DNA from: Isoetes taiwanensis
Lineage: Eukaryota > Streptophyta > Lycopodiopsida > Isoetales > Isoetaceae
Assembly (NCBI GenBank): GCA_021234155.1
Contig: JAJEKV010000281.1
Coordinates: 310,001 to 374,000 of the forward strand
Length of the DNA stretch: 64,000 nucleotides
Direction: 5' to 3'
Both the position numbers and the translations under genes were made by a program. The notes under the pieces are model-generated. The model was not told the DNA's origin and made no database searches. It worked only from the letters and a program-made list of their open reading frames with translations. This document shows, piece by piece, positions 8,341 through 21,525 of the stretch. Positions within the stretch are counted from its first letter, which is position 1; the number at the start of each line of letters is the position of its first letter.

Positions 8341-11300
8341 ATGACAGGGGCTTGTCAGGTCCGGCAGGGCTAGGCAGGCTATGGCAGACTATGGCAGTGC
8401 TGTGGCCAGGCTAGGCAAAGCCAAGAGGCAGTTGGTTGGGGTATGGCAATGTCAGGCAAATGTTGGAGCCTAGCTCAACATTATTCTGTGCACTGACTTC
8501 CAAAGGCTATGGGGTCTCTGGTTGTGAAAAGTGTGCTCAGAATCCAATTTCGGGACCCAAAAGCGCAGTCAGAGCACCTTTTATGGGTTTGGGGGTGCTA
8601 GAGAGAGATTGTAAACCCTAGAGAGAGAAAGCCAGAAAGGGGCAAATCAAGGGGGCTCTATGCAGGGGCAGTGAGGGCGCTAGAGAGAAAGTGAGGAGGG
8701 CGCTGGGCGCTAGGAAAAGGAACGATCATGCGACGAGAGATGTTGCATGAACCACAATCCACCAATTAGTATCACTCTAGTTTTTATGGAAGAAAACCTG
8801 CTCAACTTGTCTATCTAGGATAAACAAATGGATCATCTGTTTCTCTTAAAAATTTAGTAGAATTAACCTCATAAAAACCTGATGAGTGTTGTCTCATTGT
8901 GCAGTTTCTTCCTTTATAACATGCTTTGAACCACTTTATCTTCAATAGATTGACTTTGAAGGAGTGAAAATCCACTTCAATATTATCTGTTATTTAACCA
9001 AACTACTTTCTAACGGTTGATTGTCTCCAGTAGAAGCTTGACTTTTTTGCTCAAAGCATGTTGCAACAACACTATCAAATGTAAGTCTACTTTGATCAAT
9101 GTGCATGAGTCGATACATATGCCCACATTGATATAGAATATTGCCTACAAGAGACAGAAATTAAGAGCAATCAATAATATTTAAATGGCAAAAATGTACT
9201 AAGAGAAATTGCAACTTTGTTTTTTGAAGAATGGATTAACATAGCAATATACCTTCTTTGAACAACCAAGGGCTACATTATAGTCATTTGCTGGGGTTTC
9301 ACACCCTTCGAGGAGGAGGAGGGGGAGGATCAAAATTTGGAAAGTCTGAAAAATAATGGAAAGTTAGAAATTTGTTATAAGTTGCTTAAGTTCTTAAGTT
9401 GATATGGAAAGAAGGTGAAAACAATAGTAGAGAATGAAAATGGGAAATAACGTGTTGAAAATGGAATTTATGGAAAATATAGTATGTGTTGCCTACAGGT
9501 TGAAGACTTTGGGCAATTAAACATGGTTGGCCCTTGGAACCAAAATGTGTAAGCTTTTCTTCATGGCTGCCATTTGGAAATGAATGCAATGAAAAGCATA
9601 AATCTAAAAGTGGGATTTTGCTGAGTTTCATAAAGGCAATATGGACCTTGAATTCTGACTCCCAAATTGGATCTTCGCATATTCTTCAAATTATGCCAGA
9701 TCCAGGGTCCATAAATATACACCTCACAGACCCGTACACTAGAGCGCTCCCCTACGTGCACATATGTATAAAATACGTTTGCGAATGGGAAACACAGTGT
9801 CACGAACCATTGCAAGGCAAGAAAATGTTTCTGCAATCAAATCAGAAGCTGGCAGAAGCTATACAATCTACCAGAGTTGAGCCAAGATAGGATATCTGGT
9901 AACAAGCACAAGGGATGCAAGAACTGCTGACGAGGGTTACGGTGAATGCCTGGCCAGATCAAGAGACGGATTTAAATGCCTTTGAGCTGGGATGAACTAA
10001 TTTTCATGTGAGAGGCCATGGTCGAATTTATATATAGCCATAACTGGCAGTTAAGATCAGGAGCAGAGATCTATTTCATAGTGTTATTGCGATTGTAGGC
10101 TTGTGAGGATGGAAAATGGCATGGCCAGGTTCAAACGCAGTGTGTGATGCTTGTGAGGGCTATGTCTTGCCTATAAAATAGTGTATTGCCAAGGTGCTTA
10201 ATCCTTGCAAAGGCCATGGATTGGATCAAAGTAGCCACTAGAATATGGGCTAGCAGATCTTAGCTTCAACATGACCTGCTGGTGTTGATTCCTGAGTACC
10301 TGACATAAAGTACAAACGTTAAACGAATGGACGTTTTCCATAATGGACAGAAGACTAGATGCTGCTATAAGAAGGCGAACTGATTCATGTTATATTTATA
10401 TTTATGAATTTTTTAGTCTAAAAACTGAAAATATGATTCGTGGATTCATGATTTCCAGCTGGAATATATTAGTGTAAGAATTATATTGACTGCTAATTTT
10501 TATAGACAGATTCCTTTGATGTATAGATATGGACTTAAAGATATGCCTGGTTTATCTCTCAAAAAAGCATCGTGTTAATGCTTGATGCATTGAATTGATA
10601 TATTGATGACTGCTTTTGTATTTTTGTATGTTTTTTCTCTATGGTTTTCGTATGATTTAATGGTCGTATTTCGTGGTGTGTACTAATGATTACATCTAGA
10701 GTGCTCATACGGTAATCTTGATTTTGTGCCACTTTCAATAGTTCACCTATGAATTCCTAACATATCCCAAGCGAAAACAGGCAAGGCTTGAAGAAATGTT
10801 TTTTAGAGTTCTATGCCTCTGCTTTTCGTATAGCAGGGCTCGGCAAAGCTGCGGAATAGCAGGTGTTGGTGAAGGTCGGATGTGTGTATGATTTCCACCA
10901 TCACTGGCATTCAACAGGTATCACTTTCTTCTTCCCAAGCCGCCTATTTTCTTCATGGCGTGACAGCATTTGAAAGCCAAGCCTATGCTAGATATTATTT
11001 TCTTCTTCACAATCCGGCAATTTTCTTCATGTCGTGTTCATATTTTTTGTTAGTGATTGAAGAGCTATGCTTATCAGAGCTTCTAACCTAGCTATATAGA
11101 TATGCATACAGTAGCTATACCTTTCTTTTTATAAAAGCCAAGCCTTTGTTAGATAAGCCCTTTTCATCCACTTCTTTAGGCGAATTTAGAGGCAAATTAT
11201 GAAATTTACTATTAGAAATGCGATTTATGAGCCTCTAATTTATGGATTTCTGCAGCTTCATGGGCAGTTTCTTTCTAGTGTGATATGCACAAGTTGCTAT

Positions 11301-12960
11301 TTGTTTGCATGAACAAAGCAAATTATGGGGAGACTATGGACATCAAAGAAGGCAATCAAAGGTATGCAGGTGAGTAAAGTAGAAGAAAGCTCTCCATTTG
11401 ATGGAGTTTATGAAGACATATCATTCATAGTTTACTTGATTATCAGGTTGCGCAATAAATTTTAAGTCTAGTGCCCTGCATTTTGCACCATCTTGAGGTG
11501 CATAAAGTATGGGCTTAGTGAGCGTAGCTTAGTCTCTAATATATTGGGCTTCCTGAGCAAGATGATAATGCTTTCTGGAGTTTTGTCTACCTTATCTCTT
11601 AAGCAAATGGAAATGCCTCAGCAGTAATGTCATGTTCAAGATTGGGGCTGAGGATTTTCTAATTGGAACCAGGCAATAACATAGTGTTGTTGTACCTATT
11701 ATTATTCCTGTATATCCTCAGATTTTGCAGAAGCCATGATCTTCAAAAATAGCTTTGATTTATAGAATCCATTTTATTTATGACCATCTAACATTCCTTT
11801 TTTAATTGTAATATGATTCTGCAGATGGATTATCTTTCTTTTACATGGCTTTTGGTCTCTTAAAATAGATCATTTTGTTCTGTATGAGTATTCTGACAGA
11901 GTTCTTCTATTGCATGCTGCAAAAACCTCACCAAGCTTCGTGTATATTATATAGGAAATGTTAGTGTATCATGCCATATCCAATGGTTTGTTATTTTTGC
12001 ACATATGGCTATATGCAATGGTTTTGACAATTTCAACAGGAAAGATCAATAGGTGGTTTTCTGCAAGTTATTCAGCTCGGGTGGATCTGGCTGAAAGTGC
12101 TGGACCAGGCCTTTTGGCTATATAGAAGAGGTGTTGGAACACACTTTTAAAGCAGCAGATGCTTCCAACTGACGTTTTCATTGGGTAATTGCTCATTTAT
12201 AAATCGTGTTGATTTGCATATTCTAAAGCATCGAGGGATTTTGCCACAATATGTTTATTTTGAAGCAATATAGGAAGGCTACGCCATAACGACACTTACA
12301 AGCATGCCTATTTGTTTAAATTTCTCCTTTGTATCTATAACCTATGTGAGATAAGCGAAGTTATGTTTATCATATGTGCGCTATGAACTGGGCTATGGGC
12401 TGGTCTGGTGTTTCATCTACTTTCAATCCTACAACTCCAGATTATATGGAGTTTATGTAATGTTATCACTCTTATGAAATGGAATGGGATTGGACACACT
12501 GTCTCACATCTAGTATAAATATTACAAATATGTTGTGCTGTCATTATCTTTCGCTTTGCTTTCCCTTTGCTTGACTATATCGTTGACCTCGGTACCATGC
12601 CCCTAAAATCATAGGGTGACATGAAAAAGCTGAATTGACCCCATCTTCTCAGGTCGACGGCTACGCTTTGGGGATATGATATGTCTGCTAGAATTTTTTT
12701 GAATGAATGGTCCAGATGCGATGATTATGAAGATAGGCTATTATGTGTGAGTTATGATACTACGATTGACACTATAAATTTAAGGATAAGATAAAATTGG
12801 TCTCATAGATGGTATTATAGGTGGTGGAAAATGTGAAATTATATTTGATACTAGAAATGGATCCCAACGTTGTTGGGTGTAGCTAAGAACTGCAAATGAT
12901 ACACTGGAGAAAATCGTTGAAGGAATTCGCGTTCTTAAAATCACACAATTAAGAGCATTC
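8341..12960. other. Non-coding stretch, no gene recognised
   Basis: 8.34-8.47 kb holds imperfect GGCTATGGCAG-type short repeats. The rest is AT-rich with only short accidental frames. About 10620-10830 resembles 44775-44975 (shared TACATCTAGAGTGC and nearby blocks), so it is part of a dispersed, unclassified repeat. Confidence 0.5.
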
Positions 12961-12961
12961 A

Positions 12962-13935
12962 ACCACCCCCTTCCTTTCTTCCTTTTCCTTTTGCCTTTCC
13001 ATGCTTTCCCTTCTTTTTTTTTCCATTTCCCCTTTTCAATTTTTCCATTTACCTTTTTTTTTCCACTATTCCATTTCTACCATCTCCCTTTTCCCTTTTT
13101 TGTTTTCCCCTTTCACCATTTTTATTTTTCTAATTTCGCATTCCCTTTTCTCCCATTTTTGTTTGCCCTTTCCTTTTTACTTTTTTCACTCTTTCTCCAC
13201 CCCCGTCCCCTTTTTCCTTTTTTTTCTTCCTTTTCATTTTTTTATTCCCTGCTTTTCCATCTTTCCTTTTTCTATTTGTTTCAACCACCCCCTTCCTTTC
13301 TTCCTTTTCCTTTTGCCTTTCCATGCTTTCCCTTTTTTTTTTTTTTTTCCATTTCCCCTTTTCAATTTTTCCATTTACCTTTTTTTTTTTCCACTATTCC
13401 ATTTCTACTATCTCCCTTTTCCCTTTTTTGTTTTCCCCTTCACCATTTTTATTTTTCTAATTTCGCATTCCCTTTTCTCCCATTTTTGTTTACCCTTTCC
13501 TTTTTACTTTTTTCACTCTTTCTCCACCCCCGTCCCCTTTTTCCTTTTTTTTTTCTTCCTTTTCATTTTTTTATTCCCTGCTTTTCCATCTTTCCTTTTT
13601 CTATTTGTTTCAACCACCCCCTTCCTTTCTTCCTTTTCCTTTTGCCTTTCCATGCTTTTCCTTCTTTTTTTTTTCCATTTCCCCTTTTCAATTTTTCCAT
13701 TTACCTTTTTTTTTTCCACTATTCCATTTCTACCATCTTCCTTTTCCCTTTTTTGTTTTCCCCTTCACCATTTTTATTTTTGTAATTTCGCATTCCCTTT
13801 TCTCCCATTTTTGTTTGCCCTTTCCTTTTTACTTTTTTCACTCTTTCTCCACTCCCGTCCCCTTTTTCCTTTTTTTTTTCTTCCTTTTCATTTTTTTATT
13901 CCCCTTTTTCCATCTTTCCTTTTTCTATTTGTCTA
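12962..13935. repeat. Pyrimidine-rich tandem array, about three copies of a ~325 bp unit
   Basis: Units begin at about 12962, 13281 and 13611, each opening with CAACCACCCCCTTCCTTTCT and followed by the same series of TTTTCC/CCCTTTT blocks. The plus strand is almost pure C and T for about 1.1 kb (to about 14090). Long Phe/Pro/Ser frames here are artefacts of composition. The tract resembles the complement of the purine-rich cargo of the Helitrons at 52979 and 57164. Confidence 0.85.
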
Positions 13936-14157
13936 TTCTTTTTTTGTTCCCTCCCTCTCCTTCCTCTTTTCCTATTTTATTTTATTTTTCTCTCATTTTT
14001 TTTTCTCCTCCTCCTAGTTTCCCATCGTTTTACCTTTTTTTTTTTGTTTTCTCCCTCCCTTTCCCCTTTCCCTTTCTCTTTTCCTTCAGATGGCCTTAAA
14101 TTTCCTCCTTTCCCTTTCCTCTTCCACTTTTTTTTTCCCTACCATTATCGATATTCT

Positions 14158-14200
14158 TCATTTCACATACCTTATCACATACCTTATCACATACCTTATT
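14158..14200. repeat. Short tandem repeat, 12 bp unit
   Basis: ACATACCTTATC is repeated three times in a row, the last copy partial, just after the pyrimidine tract. Confidence 0.7.
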
Positions 14201-14339
14201 TATGTTTTTTTTTTAACTGAACCATTGGATTACAAAACCATTAGATTGGCAAGTTTAAAAAATGAATACACGTACATGCATAAATACATAAATACATGCA
14301 GAGCTTCAACGCAGACGGAAATCCTCAATCTGATGACAG

Positions 14340-14850
14340 ATCAACCAGGCAATGAACCCGCTGAAGATCCGCTCCAATCTGCAGTCTGATTTAAACCGCT
14401 ACACCAGATCATAAGAACCAAATAAAGAAGCAGATGAAATCCGGAAGCACAAAAATCACATGCAATCAAATCCGGAAGCACAAAATCGCACGCAAGCAGA
14501 TCCGCAAGCAAAAGGAAAAACAAAATCACATCCAAGCAAATCTGGAACGAAATGAAAAGTGAAGCAACAATTGAAACTGTCTCTAAATGCCGCCTGCAAA
14601 CAACCCTGGAAGGAAATTCGAAATAAAGAAGCCAAGCAAGAACCGAAACCATCCCCAAACAACCCTGGAAGGAAATTCGAAATAAAGAAGCCAAGCAAGA
14701 ACCGAAACCATCCCTAAACCCAAAAATCTGTATAAGAAGATATACTGGCCGGGGATTTGAACCCCGGCAAACCCAAATCAGTGTCATCTCTCCTCCTCAA
14801 CAAGTGCACTGCCACCGCTCTCTGCCTCACGTCCAGATAAGGACAAGAAA
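14340..14850 (-). mobile_element. SINE-like segment with Pol III B-box and ~62 bp tandem repeat
   Basis: The minus strand around 14760-14740 reads CCGGGGTTCAAATCCCCGG. This matches a tRNA T-arm/B-box (GGTTCAANNCC). It is preceded by GTGGCAGTGCACTTGTTGAG, which could be a weak A-box. Downstream, 14580-14715 carries a ~62 bp unit (containing CCTGGAAGGAAATTCG) repeated about twice. A tRNA-derived SINE is the best reading, but no target-site duplication or clear tail was found. Confidence 0.4.
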
Positions 14851-15043
14851 CCATCCTCTTCGTCCAACAAAAGCAACGCATGTGACGCCCATGCTTTTGC
14901 TAAAAAAAGACCATTAGCCTCCCCAAAAAAAAAAAACCCAAAACCAACCCATACACCATTAAAAAAAACCCATATGATCTTTTGCGGACCTTATGCCTGG
15001 AGTTAAGTCTGGACTCTTTTTTTTCCTTTTAGATTAGCACTTA

Positions 15044-18000
15044 TCCTATATTATAATGTTATGCAGTGTTCCATCACGCCCTAAATCAGATGGCCACGAT
15101 TTAATTAGACTAATTGGACGGTGGGGATCAAACCAATGCAAGGGTAGCGATTAAACTAGGGCAATGACCAAACAGGGTTATGGAGCTTGGAGCAACGACG
15201 GTGGCAGATCTGGTGAGACCCCATTTGCTTATGCTTCATGTATTTGCTCACGTAATCGATAAGAACAGAGGCGGTGCCGGGCTAAAAAGAATGATTATTC
15301 CTTTTTTTTTCTTACTACTTCTACTTCTAATTCGTTCTAAAACTTTTTTCTCGTTGTACAACTCTTCTTGAACCGGTAGTCGGTGCTCGAGGCGTGGTTC
15401 AATTCCCTGTCGTCTTCTAAAATAGGGCATAGAGTATTCGGTCAGCTTAAGGAGCTGTTGTGGCAGGCAGGAGCTCTTTTGGCATCATTTTTCCAAATGC
15501 GGGATCATCATCATGGTTATTGGAATCATCACCATGGCTATTCTTATATTTGCGACGATTTTACGTATGCGGTTATCACCATGGCTATTTTTATATGTCC
15601 TAATGGAGGATCGTTTGCCATTGTAGATGGAGTCCCTCAGATCTTAGACTTAGCTAATACCTTCCTGTTGCAGTTCCTTAACTGCTACAACATTGTGTAC
15701 TATGTACATATGCAGCTATGTTTTAATCCTTTATCTATGCCTCTTCCCCTCGCTGCTTTGCTTCCGTGCCATAGCCACAAACCCATTGAGTAGCATTCCA
15801 AACTTTTTCCCAGTTATGGCCTGCACAGTTTTTCCTTTTTGTTTATCTTCTCACGATGCCGGCATGATGCAGTATTGTGGAATGCCAGATCGATATACCA
15901 CCATTGGAAACGTGGACTAAGGGTAGGTATACAATTGCTTCTATTCGTGAAAATAATCTCATAGTTTCTTCTGTTTTGTTTAATGTGTTCTGTGATTTTG
16001 GCTGATAGCTGTATGTTTTTTGCAGTGGGTATAGGTTTAGGTCTATGGCACCGACTCTTATAGAAAAAGCTCTTTGATAGCCATGTGCAATCTGGCTATG
16101 GAATCCTGAAGCACCTTGCCAGAGCAATAGCATATGCACTAAAGAGGGTGGCTGCTTCAAGATCAGAAAAAGCTGCAGCAGAGAGCTGCAAGGGAAAGAG
16201 AGGCTCATCAAAAGGCTGATGATCTTGAGAGCATTTTCGGTACACGTCCTAGCAGTGCACTAAGGCAGAGACCTCCAGCTCCGGTAGGCTTACAGTAAAA
16301 GCTCTTTTGAAGGTACTATAAAAAATTGCGGCAGTATATAAATGCTTGATGGCAGTGCTGGATATACCAAAAGCAAGGTAGAAGAAGAGCTTTTTAAGTG
16401 AAATACCAAGAGGCAGCTCAGGAGGAGTCAGGAAGGTAGCTTCAGCAACAAACTTTGATGATTGGACATATTATTTGGTAAGTGTTTTGGAGGATGTAGA
16501 GTTTGTTGCATGTTTCGTTCATTTTTCAATTAAGCAAATGATTTATCCAAGTTTCTACCATGCTAGATCATAATAAAAATATTTGGTTCTTGCTTCAATC
16601 TATAAATACTCCTATGTTGGGAGCTGTCATGGGCCGATTTTGGCAAGCATAAGGGCATGACTATATTTGTATTGCTAGGTTCTACCATCAGATCAGTTCA
16701 AAAAAAGGGCAGAGGAGCTTTCTCTTCGATAGAACTAAGTAGGATGTAATTGTAGTTTCTATGTCAATGAAACCCTAAAAGCGCAATGAGCTGCTTAGGG
16801 CCCCAAAGTTCTACCTTTCTTATCCTCCACGAGCTCCCCAAAGCAATTATGGTAGATCGATGGGAGAAGCAAATGACATTTGGCATATATAAGAATACTG
16901 ATTGGCAAGAAGGTATTACGATAGCAATACTCCATAAGCTTTTGTTATGTTTGTGATTATGCCTAAGAGAAGAGCCTTTGGTTTGGTAACAAGAGCAAGG
17001 CGCAGGATGGGGGCAATTTGCCTCATAAAAACTTTGGAAAAACAGCCATAAAAGGAAGCGGGCAAACAATTCTATGGAGCGAATCTAATCAGCTTTGCAT
17101 ATTGAGATTGATTTGGAACTTCTTATTTTAGGAGTCCGCACAATATCTAAGAACTGAAAATATTATGCACGTGGTTTAATTGTTTATCTCATCATACTTC
17201 AGCTTTGATCCATTTATCTGCCCTATAAATGGTATGATCTGTAAATGCTTGCTTTGTAAGAATTGTGTAGCAGACTGCACTGGCTTTATACAGCTATTGG
17301 TGCTTAATATGTTCTTGCTGACAGATACACAAATAGTTGTAGGGACGAGCTGTTGTTTTCACGCTGGTAGGAAACATGCAAGTGCTTGACAAATATGGGC
17401 TTGCTAGAGATATTGTTGTTTGTTAGTTTTGTAGGCTAAGTGCAATGTCCATTATGCTGGCGTAATTGCGTGCTGGATTAACCCATAGATTTGTCATGGT
17501 ATTCGGTATGATAGCTAGATACTGATTGTATGTAAGCTAGAATTACTTATTTAGATGCTTAGAATGCATCTAGATAGGCTTAGTGTTTTCTGGATAGTCT
17601 GCACTGGCCTGATAAAAAGTAGATGCCTTAGCCATTAATATACGAGTCATTTGTTTACATAACAAAGGACTTTCTGATCTCTAACATTTAAGTGGGGGTA
17701 CAAGCTATAAATTGTGAAATTGCAATAAAAAGCAAAAGGATTATCATAGGTCAGTCAATTGTAAGCAACTCAAAAACACATTCAATGGCTTAAATGGATA
17801 AAATCCCAAGACATTTTATTTACATAGCATAACAACATCATATAAACAAGAGATATACACACAAGAGATATACACACGATATACTACATTGTGCTCCCTC
17901 CACTCCCAAACACAACATTTATAGGTTTCCACATGATACTGAACATTCTTTACAGGTTTTCACATGATGGCCACAAGTCCTTAAATGATTCACATGTTCC

Positions 18001-18522
18001 CAACATTTACAAGTCCCTATATGATGCCCTCCGACATTTACAAGTTCCCACAAGATGTCCAACATTGTTTGATAGGATAACGTGATGCTTTAATGTGGAC
18101 TATTAGTTTGATCTTACAACATACCAATATACATGAATCCTTTTTTTCTTTGACGATTTCCTACCAAGAAACCCTTTTACTTTGCTATCACTTTGTGTAT
18201 AACGTATTAAAATGCCATATTTAGTGCTTTTAATTCTATTCAATATCAGATGGTCATGCACATATCCACCCTATGTCATATTCGAATCATAGTTAAAACA
18301 AACAAATGCCCCCGTGTCACGTTCAAATCATAGATATAACAAACAAAAGAAAGAAGAAAAATGTACTAAAAAGAAAAACATAACACATTGACGGCAAGAA
18401 ACTGGATTTCATTGGATTTTCATTTGTGAAGTATGAATTCAGGGCAAAGTATAATATTGTACTTTCCCATGTCATTTACAGGTTCCCAGCCTTTGCCCAG
18501 CAACGCTGGGCACTATTACTAG
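15044..18522 (+). mobile_element. Non-autonomous Helitron 1
   Basis: The 5' end is TCCTATATTATAATGTTATG, preceded by A. The 3' end is a 7-bp stem hairpin GCCCAGC-AAC-GCTGGGC (18495-18511) followed 8 nt later by CTAG at 18519-18522 and then T. This is the A|TC...CTRR|T signature of Helitrons. No Rep/helicase protein is encoded. A second copy of the first ~390 bp begins at 63609. Subterminal repeats with ACATTTACAAG and TTCCCACA motifs lie before the 3' end (17.9-18.1 kb). Confidence 0.75.
18495..18511 (+). other. Helitron 1 3' terminal hairpin
   Basis: GCCCAGC, loop AAC, GCTGGGC: a perfect 7-bp stem 8 nt upstream of the CTAG end. This is the rolling-circle terminator structure expected of Helitrons. 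The same hairpin ends Helitron 2. Confidence 0.8.
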
Positions 18523-20502
18523 TCTTATATTATAATGTTATTGTCCTAGTTGGGTGTAGAGGAAAAGTTACTAAGCAAAAAGTCCATGGCAGTCTCATAG
18601 GAAACCATGTGCCGCAGTTAAAAAGCCTAGACGCCTTCACAAAAGTTCTAGGCGTATTTGCCAGATGCCATAACCCCAGACTTAAGAGATCACTCCCTGA
18701 TCCATATGCAAGTGCAAAAAAAACTCCATTGGTTATACAAAGTCTTACAAATCATTTCCAAAGCATCTGGATTCAAACCTGTTCAGATCTTGAGAAAACC
18801 CTTTGGAAAGAGTGTTGCTTCTATGAATAATCTGGCAGCAACAAATAGGCAGTTTCGACCAAATTCGATGCGAGGGAAAAGAAAGCCATAATTTTATTAT
18901 ATAGAATGTTAAAGGCTCTAGCATGAAAACAAACAATTTACATGGAAGTCTATGTTGCGACAAACCTGCAAACCTGCTCTGTAGGGAAGTTTTTTTATTG
19001 TGTGCAGCAGGAGCTTCTATGTTAAAAAGCTGAGTCTGTATCTGCAAAACAAAAGCAATGGATGTTATTAAGGGATCAAAACTACCTAGCAGAATATCAG
19101 TGACATATCACCTTTTTACCTCTATGTTGCCATGAAAGCAATTTTTCCTGCCATCACCAGCTCTGTGATTACCTAGAAAGCACTCTAGCGATGCCAAAAA
19201 GACCTCATCGGGATGGCAGGCTAGAAATGGCCTGAAATAATCTGGATTTGGCCGAAGTCATGCTAAAGAGGGCCGTTTTTTATAAGCCTTACCTTATCTC
19301 TGAGTTTCGGAGCAGATACAGTATGTCGAAGATGCTGCTGAAGAATTAAAGGAAGCAAACCTATAGCTTCGGCATCTCGTTTCTGGAACAACGACATGGC
19401 CTGGGGATGATATGATTCTTCTTCTTGTCTCAAGAATCATTTCCAGCAAGCTCCAAAACCTTCGATTGAAATGGCTATGCACCTTATGCCTTCCTTTTCC
19501 ACTATGATCCGAAAGGGTTAATTCAGACAATGCCCTATGACCAACCTGCTGCTCCAGACCCAGACCGTTGTTCCGAGAAGTAGCCAAAGGGGCATATGCA
19601 GCGATGGCGACCCCTCCCCCGCTACCGTAAAGAAACCCCTGGAAAAGATAAGAGAGAATAGCAAAAAAAAACCAAGTTATCTTAAGGAATCTTACGTGGC
19701 ATCATCTCTTCCATTGATTTCATCAAATCTGGGCCGCCCAAATTAGGGCTGGGTGCAGCAGGTTTGCATCCTTTACTCTGTTTTTCATTGTGATTTTTCC
19801 TTCCTAGAAGGGTAGAAGCCTTCCTGGATACTATTTACCAGAAAAGACAGATGCTATTGATTGGCTTAGAAAATTCAGTATGTCTGGAAATGGATGGACT
19901 TATATAAAAGGATATGATGGAATGGCCAAATGGATGAAATTAGTTTGTCTGAAGAGCTTGAGCATAACCAATAAGCTTCTGAATTATAAAGCATTGGTGA
20001 CCAGATGCATTCTCATTTTAGCATTTTCTATTTACCCATATCTCAAGTCTTGCAAATTGGTGCTATGGTGTCAGTTATTTCCTGTTGGTTAACACAACGA
20101 ATGCCTCACCTACTGCAGCATCTGCAAGCTCAGATCTGGATGGTATTACAATTCTTGATGTGTTTGGGGCCTTCCAATTCCTTTGACATTGCTGATAACC
20201 TGATGTAGATTTTAGGGAGGAATATATTTACAGATGTAATATTACTTCAATGAAACATTAGCCAATAGGTTTGCATGGTCTAATATTTGTTTCGATTTCA
20301 ATCTTCTATGTTGTACTTGGCTGGCAGCGAGATATCTTAGACTCTATTCAAAGTATTGTAGGCTGTAATCTATATTTGAAGATGGAAAAAGAGATGATTG
20401 TTCTTCCTTAAAGGTGACAAATGTTCTTGCAAAATATAATGAGTGCAACTTATAATGAAATGGTGGATATGCTTTTGTATAAATGGTCATTTAGCCCACC
20501 AA

Positions 20503-20745
20503 CGGAGGACAATTACAATGGGAGAGATACTTCTCAATGTCTACAATAAGATTTGAAGAATTTATCAAGCGTATTTTTGTATTGTGCATCAATCCTGGCC
20601 TTGAATATGTTATTTCATGTAGTCCTCCAATGGAGGACAATTAGAATGGGATAGATATTATTCAATGTCTACAATAAGATTTGAAGAATGTTCCATGCGT
20701 GTTTTTGCATTGTGGATCAATCTTGGCCTTGAATATGTTATTTTA
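20503..20745 (+). repeat. Imperfect tandem duplication, ~130 bp unit
   Basis: Two adjacent copies share TCAATGTCTACAATAAGATT, TGAAGAAT, and CTTGGCCTTGAATATGTTAT or its close variant. Non-coding, inside Helitron 2. Confidence 0.75.
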
Positions 20746-20985
20746 TTTTTGTTATTTCACAAACGTAAACAAGATTTACTTACATAACACATAAATCCTT
20801 TCAAAACCTTCTGACAATGTGCCATATGCTCTATTAGTGTAATCGTACATTGCATATGACATAGACGGCACAATGATCCTTTGATTATTAGGGTGTAGAC
20901 TAGAGGAGCATTTGCAAAACATGTTAGAGAGACTATCATTGTTAAGGTGTTTGGTCTCTCATATAAAGACAAATTCCCCAGCAAT

Positions 20986-21129
20986 GCCAGGCTTGGTTTT
21001 TTTATAGAGTAGAATAGAAGAGAGAGTGTCTATATGACACAATATCAACAACTCATCGCCAGGCTTGGTTTTTTTATAGAGTAGAATAGAAGAGAGAGTG
21101 TCTATATGACACAATATCAACAACTCATC
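20986..21129 (+). repeat. Perfect 72 bp tandem duplication
   Basis: Two identical 72-bp units (20986-21057 and 21058-21129), each beginning GCCAGGCTTGG and ending CAACAACTCATC. Identity implies a very recent event or an assembly artefact. Confidence 0.9.
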
Positions 21130-21525
21130 GACATGGCCACATACAAGCTACAGATTCCCAAAATGATGCAATGGTCCAGAACTTGCAATTTACATATTCT
21201 CAAAATGATCCAATGGCCAAGAAGTTACTCTACGCGAATGAACAACTTCCCAAAATAATCTAATGGCCCAAAAGTTACTATACACAAATGCACAAGTTCT
21301 TAACATTTATAAGTTCTCAAATTATACCCAGCAACGCTGGGCACCGTTACTAGTCTACCATAATGGTAAGCTATTCTTGATCCATGCTGTTTCATTATAG
21401 CAATTAATGCTAATTTACCCATCATAAATCTGATCTACTTACTTATTACGATTTTTAACTGTATTATCTTCTTGGATCAGCCCAACTTCCTTAAATTACT
21501 TAAAATACTTAAAATAAGCAAATGC

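Larger units (their letters stand above)
18523..21353 (+). mobile_element. Non-autonomous Helitron 2, head to tail with Helitron 1
   Basis: It starts TCTTATATTATAATGTTATT immediately after the CTAG of Helitron 1, with no spacer. It ends with the CCCAGC-AAC-GCTGGG hairpin (21327-21341) followed by CTAG at 21350-21353 and T. Subterminal imperfect repeats (TTCCCAAAATGATNCAATGGCC type) precede the hairpin. No transposase is encoded. Confidence 0.75.

Noticed and set aside
7865-8344. 159-codon plus-strand frame in the GC-rich block
   Set aside because: High GC gives open frames on both strands; no domain seen, and the LINE evidence is on the minus strand.
12991-14099. Phe/Pro/Leu-rich frames of 164-338 codons
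   Set aside because: Artefact of the pyrimidine tandem array; the apparent internal protein repeats are the DNA unit.
15310-15445. tRNA-like GGTTCAATTCC motif in the Helitron 1 start (also near 63950)
   Set aside because: A lone B-box-like motif; no cloverleaf could be drawn, and the segment is part of a Helitron copy.
21354-21370. TCTACCATAATGG after Helitron 2, like another Helitron 5' end
   Set aside because: Too few matches to TCYTATATTATAATG; probably the ordinary flank.
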